Shown in pieces: positions 6,252 to 8,797 of a stretch of 8,797 nt of DNA. The notes below the pieces were generated by a model, which was not told the DNA's origin, searched no databases, and saw only the letters and a program-made list of their open reading frames with translations. The position numbers were made by a program, and so were the translations under genes. Numbering within the stretch: position 1 is the first letter of the stretch; the number at the start of each line of letters is the position of its first letter. The DNA is from Phycisphaerae bacterium (GTDB lineage: Bacteria > Planctomycetota > Phycisphaerae > Sedimentisphaerales > Anaerobacaceae), in contig JAUVYZ010000067.1 of the NCBI GenBank assembly GCA_030602845.1, positions 1 through 8,797 on the forward strand. The letters run 5' to 3'.

Positions 6252-8309
6252 TCATTTGTCACTCACCGCCAATGTCGCCTTGCGCACAGAAAAACAATCG
6301 TCCCCTGAAAAAAGCAGATAGCAGGTTTTGCCATCCCTGCTCATCCATTTCGTCGGCATCGAACTTGTCTCACCCGGCCCAACGTCCCACTGCTCCGCAT
6401 AATACACGGTAGTCCACGGCCCCCACGGCTCCGGCCCATCGAAAATACCAATCCCACCCTTAAACCGCATATCATCATCGCCATATATCGTTTGGCACCA
6501 TAGATACCTTTTCAGCCCGGCATTATAACTGACCCCTGAGCGATAGCATTTACCGGGATTAACAAAGACAGTCCCTCGCTCACTGATACTTTTCGTCCAG
6601 ATGGGAGAACCGGAACTATCAAGCCCCTTGAAAAATTCATACCCCCCCTGCTCTCTTATTTTATCTTTCGCCACCCGTGCCATAACCATCTTATCCGCGG
6701 GCTTATAAGCGCTATCGCTATCCGGCGAATAAATATATACAAACTCATCTCTCGCACCAGCGTAATTTTTGCCGAAGTTCAGGAATGTGGGACAGCCGAA
6801 GCTAATCGTGAACTTCCAATCGCACCATTTCCACGTTTTGCCGTGGTCCGCGGACCAGGCAAGCTGTGAATTGCCGGTATTTCTGACCAGCATATAGAGC
6901 ACGCCATCGACGCAAAGAATTCCGCCGGCCTTCGCTCCCTTTGCCCCTTGCCCTAATCGCTCACCGCTCTTTGTACGGATATTCACACCCCGGAAATCAG
7001 GCGGCGACCCGATGACTTTTGCAATACCGAGACTCAGCTTCTTTTTGGTTTTTGGCTCAAATCCCCAGCCGTCCCCGTAAGCTGTGTACTGATTATCGTC
7101 GTCAGCCCAGGTAATCGGCCAGTTATCGCTGCCCGGCGCCTTTCGAATAATCGTCCCGGCAGCCGCCCACTCGATACCCTTTATCACACGACTCGGCGGA
7201 TAAGGCGCACGGCTCGTTTCCCTTTTTGTCTTCACCGCCATCACGATTGGTTCCATAAACGGCTTCAGCACGTCGTAATGCACAGAACTGGTGCGCTTCA
7301 AGGACTTGCCGGCGCGAGCGGCAACAATATCGAGACTGGGAATAACTATAATTAAGCTGTCATACAATCCCCACGACCAGTAAGCATCTTGCGGCACCTT
7401 TACCATCGTTCCGTCGGCGTTGTTCCACCACAATAGGCCATAGTGGTCCGAGGCGTTGAAGTAGCTTTCCGGCTTGACCACGCCCAGCCCACACACGACC
7501 CGCGGCACTGTTCGTACCGCATCCACAAACGAGGCGGGGATGATTTGCTTACCCTGCCAGCGCCCGCGTCGCAAATAAAGGTATCCGAGCCGGGCCATCG
7601 CATCGACGTTGGCGCTGATGCCTGAGCCGAACTCCCGCCGTTTGATACCGTTAATCTCTCTCGGCCGATACGCATTATTCCGCCAGGTCAAATCAGATGG
7701 CTTGATGCCAATCGGACCGAAGACGCGCTTAAACATCAGCGCGTTCAGGTCCTGCCCATAAACTAACGTAATGCATTCCGCCAACCAGTTCGGCCCCCCG
7801 TCACTATACGACCATTTTGTCCCGGGCTCGAACAGCAGTTTGGTGTAGCCGCCGGGCTTGTCGAAGCCGGCGGTCTGCGTAGCAAGGTGAAACAGGGTTA
7901 TCTTATCGAGCCAGCCGGTGCCGGCGTTGGACTCAGGCGGAATACCAAAACTCGGATGATATTTTTTGGCCTGGTCATTTAAGCTCCTGATTTTACCGTC
8001 TTTAAGGGCAAGACCCACGGCGGTAACACCAATCGCTTTAGTCGATGATTTCAGGTCGTATCGTCGAGCCGGGTCACCCCACTGCATAACAACTCGGCCG
8101 TGGCGGACAACGCAGCCCGAGCCGCCACCGGTGAGTGCATAGTCGCGCGCCTTTCGCAATATGGCCGCATCCATTCCTGCCTCTACCGGCCTGGCCCGCT
8201 TCCACGTGGGCATCGGCCAAACTTCACCGCCGCCCCCCTGCCCTACCGCCGACGAACCCACCGGCACTATTACCATCATTGCTAACGCAAAAGCAGCTTG
8301 TCTTCTCAT
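6252..8309 (-). CDS. Exported beta-lactamase-family serine hydrolase fused to beta-propeller-like domain
   Basis: This 685-residue protein starts with a signal peptide (1-22, MRRQ then a hydrophobic core), so it acts outside the cytoplasm. Residues about 40-350 are a class C beta-lactamase/esterase-like domain. The SxxK motif is SSTK (88-91) with Ser88 as likely nucleophile and Lys91. The second motif reads YSD (168-170) where YxN is usual, and YWSWG (310-314) may take the KTG/HxG position. Residues about 390-680 look like a sialidase-style beta-propeller or DUF4185-like domain. The evidence is an Asp-box SADHGKTW (486-493), a second one-like stretch SRDGKT (657-662), and the repeated aromatic pattern ITWADDDNQYTAYGDGW (399-415). 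Ten cysteines, seven in this half, could form disulfides. The start is fixed by GAGGAG just before the ATG. Hydrolysis of an ester, peptide or glycan-linked substrate is possible; the substrate is unknown. Confidence 0.88.
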   Translation of the reverse strand: MRRQAAFALAMMVIVPVGSSAVGQGGGGEVWPMPTWKRARPVEAGMDAAILRKARDYALTGGGSGCVVRHGRVVMQWGDPARRYDLKSSTKAIGVTAVGLALKDGKIRSLNDQAKKYHPSFGIPPESNAGTGWLDKITLFHLATQTAGFDKPGGYTKLLFEPGTKWSYSDGGPNWLAECITLVYGQDLNALMFKRVFGPIGIKPSDLTWRNNAYRPREINGIKRREFGSGISANVDAMARLGYLYLRRGRWQGKQIIPASFVDAVRTVPRVVCGLGVVKPESYFNASDHYGLLWWNNADGTMVKVPQDAYWSWGLYDSLIIVIPSLDIVAARAGKSLKRTSSVHYDVLKPFMEPIVMAVKTKRETSRAPYPPSRVIKGIEWAAAGTIIRKAPGSDNWPITWADDDNQYTAYGDGWGFEPKTKKKLSLGIAKVIGSPPDFRGVNIRTKSGERLGQGAKGAKAGGILCVDGVLYMLVRNTGNSQLAWSADHGKTWKWCDWKFTISFGCPTFLNFGKNYAGARDEFVYIYSPDSDSAYKPADKMVMARVAKDKIREQGGYEFFKGLDSSGSPIWTKSISERGTVFVNPGKCYRSGVSYNAGLKRYLWCQTIYGDDDMRFKGGIGIFDGPEPWGPWTTVYYAEQWDVGPGETSSMPTKWMSRDGKTCYLLFSGDDCFSVRKATLAVSDK

Positions 8310-8365
8310 TTTTTCTCCTCAAAAGTTGTTGATTCAGTACTTTGTAACTGGCGAAAGACGATAAA

Positions 8366-8393
8366 ATCATACCACCTTTCGTTTCGCAGTCAA
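8366..8393 (-). promoter_or_regulatory. Sigma-70-like promoter for the hydrolase-propeller gene
   Basis: On the minus strand TTGACT (8393-8388) and TATGAT (8371-8366) are 16 bases apart, each one base from consensus. Transcription would start near 8359, giving a leader of about 50 bases that contains GAGGAG before the ATG at 8309. The rest of 8310-8489 shows no gene; it holds this promoter, an 11-base palindrome and a weak hairpin. Confidence 0.55.
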
Positions 8394-8406
8394 TATTAAA
8401 GCGGGA

Positions 8407-8417
8407 CACCAATGGTG
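8407..8417. promoter_or_regulatory. 11-base palindrome, possible operator
   Basis: CACCAATGGTG is a perfect inverted repeat around one central base. Its centre lies about 53 bases upstream of the predicted transcription start of the hydrolase gene, a position used by some activators. Only position and symmetry support it; no regulator is encoded nearby. Confidence 0.2.
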
Positions 8418-8476
8418 CGCATAGAACGAACTGCAATCCCACGACATCGGGAAAGCGGCATCGTGAACAATTTTAG

Positions 8477-8491
8477 AAAAGCGTAGCTTTT
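8477..8491 (-). terminator. Weak hairpin at end of small basic protein gene
   Basis: On the minus strand AAAAGC (8491-8486) and GCTTTT (8482-8477) pair across a TAC loop, starting inside the TAA stop codon at 8490-8492. The terminal T residues are part of the stem and no separate T-run follows, so termination is uncertain. Confidence 0.25.
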
Positions 8492-8747
8492 ACTCCTCTT
8501 TTTTTTCTTCGGGTTCCGTACCTTCAGCGGCTGCTTCAGGCGCAGCTTCTTCTTTAGCGACTTCTTCCTTTGCTGCTTTTCGGCCGACGTGGCTCTTGCG
8601 ATGGGCCACTTTCGGCAGCCCAAGCAGAGAATCTTCCTCAGACCACCGCTCTTCCTCTTTTAGCTGCTCAATACGCTCAGCCCGCGTCAGAACGTTTCGG
8701 TGCCTCTGCAACGCGCTTTTGATTTTCAGAGACCGGTCAATAGACAT
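8490..8747 (-). CDS. Small basic protein (TIGR04137-like) with acidic tail
   Basis: The N-terminal part fits the small basic protein family known from Planctomycetes, Verrucomicrobia and Chlamydiae (TIGR04137-like), whose function is unknown and which has been linked to ribosomal RNA context by name only. The pattern is MSxDxSLK, then HRNVLTRAERIEQLK (16-30) and a LLGLPK end (41-46). Typical members stop soon after this; this one continues with HRKSHVGRKAAK (49-60) and an Ala/Glu-rich acidic tail to residue 85 (four K among many E), giving opposite charges at the two ends. The start is set by AGGAGAG four bases before the ATG. A run of eight A near the 3' end of the coding strand (8506-8499) is a slippage-prone spot. 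No transmembrane segment or known catalytic motif is visible. Confidence 0.82.
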   Translation of the reverse strand: MSIDRSLKIKSALQRHRNVLTRAERIEQLKEEERWSEEDSLLGLPKVAHRKSHVGRKAAKEEVAKEEAAPEAAAEGTEPEEKKEE

Positions 8748-8764
8748 CCAACTCTCCTGAAAAA

Positions 8765-8797
8765 CTAATCGTCAAACTTCCTCCCGTATGCATCTTT
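8765..8797 (-). CDS. C-terminal end of an unidentified upstream gene
   Basis: From the right edge the minus strand reads ten sense codons, KDAYGRKFDD, then TAG at 8767-8765. The stop lies 17 bases before the small basic protein start, and its ribosome-binding site fits in that gap, as expected for an operon. Charged, ordinary-looking composition and spacing support a real gene end, but ten residues do not allow identification. Confidence 0.4.
   Translation of the reverse strand, partial: KDAYGRKFDD

Noticed and set aside
6206..6412. Plus-strand frame encoding a VIPAKTGIQ peptide
   Set aside because: This peptide is the well-known mistranslation of a dispersed intergenic repeat, and the rest is antisense to the hydrolase gene.
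7400..7675. Minus-strand open frame of 91 codons
   Set aside because: Alternative frame inside the hydrolase-propeller gene.
8430..8463. Near-direct repeat CGACATCG / CGGCATCG
   Set aside because: Only two copies of eight bases with a mismatch; too short to separate from chance.
8396..8623. Minus-strand open frame of 75 codons overlapping the small basic protein
   Set aside because: It is a different frame of the small basic protein gene, Lys-rich from its Glu codons, running into the intergenic region. The real frame has the family motif and a good ribosome-binding site.
1..8797. CRISPR array, tRNA, rRNA, IS element or phage gene
   Set aside because: No regularly spaced repeats, cloverleaf sequence, rRNA-like stretch, transposase or integrase motif was found on either strand by reading.

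Overview
The window reads as chromosomal DNA of a planctomycete, most likely of the Phycisphaerae or Sedimentisphaerales type, with roughly even GC content. Three things point there: a small basic protein of the family confined to Planctomycetes, Verrucomicrobia and Chlamydiae; an NfeD-NfeD-FloA trio; and a secreted beta-lactamase-like hydrolase fused to a propeller-like domain. This placement is inference from gene content. Every convincing gene lies on the minus strand, so transcription runs from the right end to the left end.

In transcription order, the right edge holds the last codons of an unidentified gene (8797-8765). The small basic protein follows (8747-8490). After a short gap with a good promoter comes a large exported two-domain protein, a serine hydrolase of the beta-lactamase/esterase class plus a C-terminal Asp-box beta-propeller-like region (8309-6252). 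The next 185 bases hold three palindromic, repeat-like elements, two of which look like widely dispersed intergenic repeats. Then comes a PLP-dependent class I/II aminotransferase (6066-4954), ending in an AT-rich hairpin that also contains a candidate promoter for the next unit.

That unit is a phosphate-uptake pair: a PhoU-like DUF47 protein (4854-4180) followed by a PiT-family transporter (4149-2905). The last unit is a membrane-organisation operon: a long NfeD with a ClpP-class serine protease domain (2825-1266), a short NfeD with only membrane segments and an OB fold (1255-758), and the flotillin-like FloA (742 to the left edge, truncated there). The short intergenic gaps of 10 and 15 bases, each carrying a Shine-Dalgarno sequence, support co-transcription and an NfeD/FloA complex in membrane microdomains.

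Most starts have a clear Shine-Dalgarno sequence. The long nfeD and the aminotransferase do not, and each has a good sigma-70-like promoter whose -10 box ends only 7 to 9 bases before the ATG. Both may therefore be translated from leaderless or nearly leaderless mRNAs. I see no CRISPR array, tRNA, rRNA, transposase or phage gene. Nothing here is clearly a new multi-gene system; the most unusual single gene is the hydrolase-propeller fusion.
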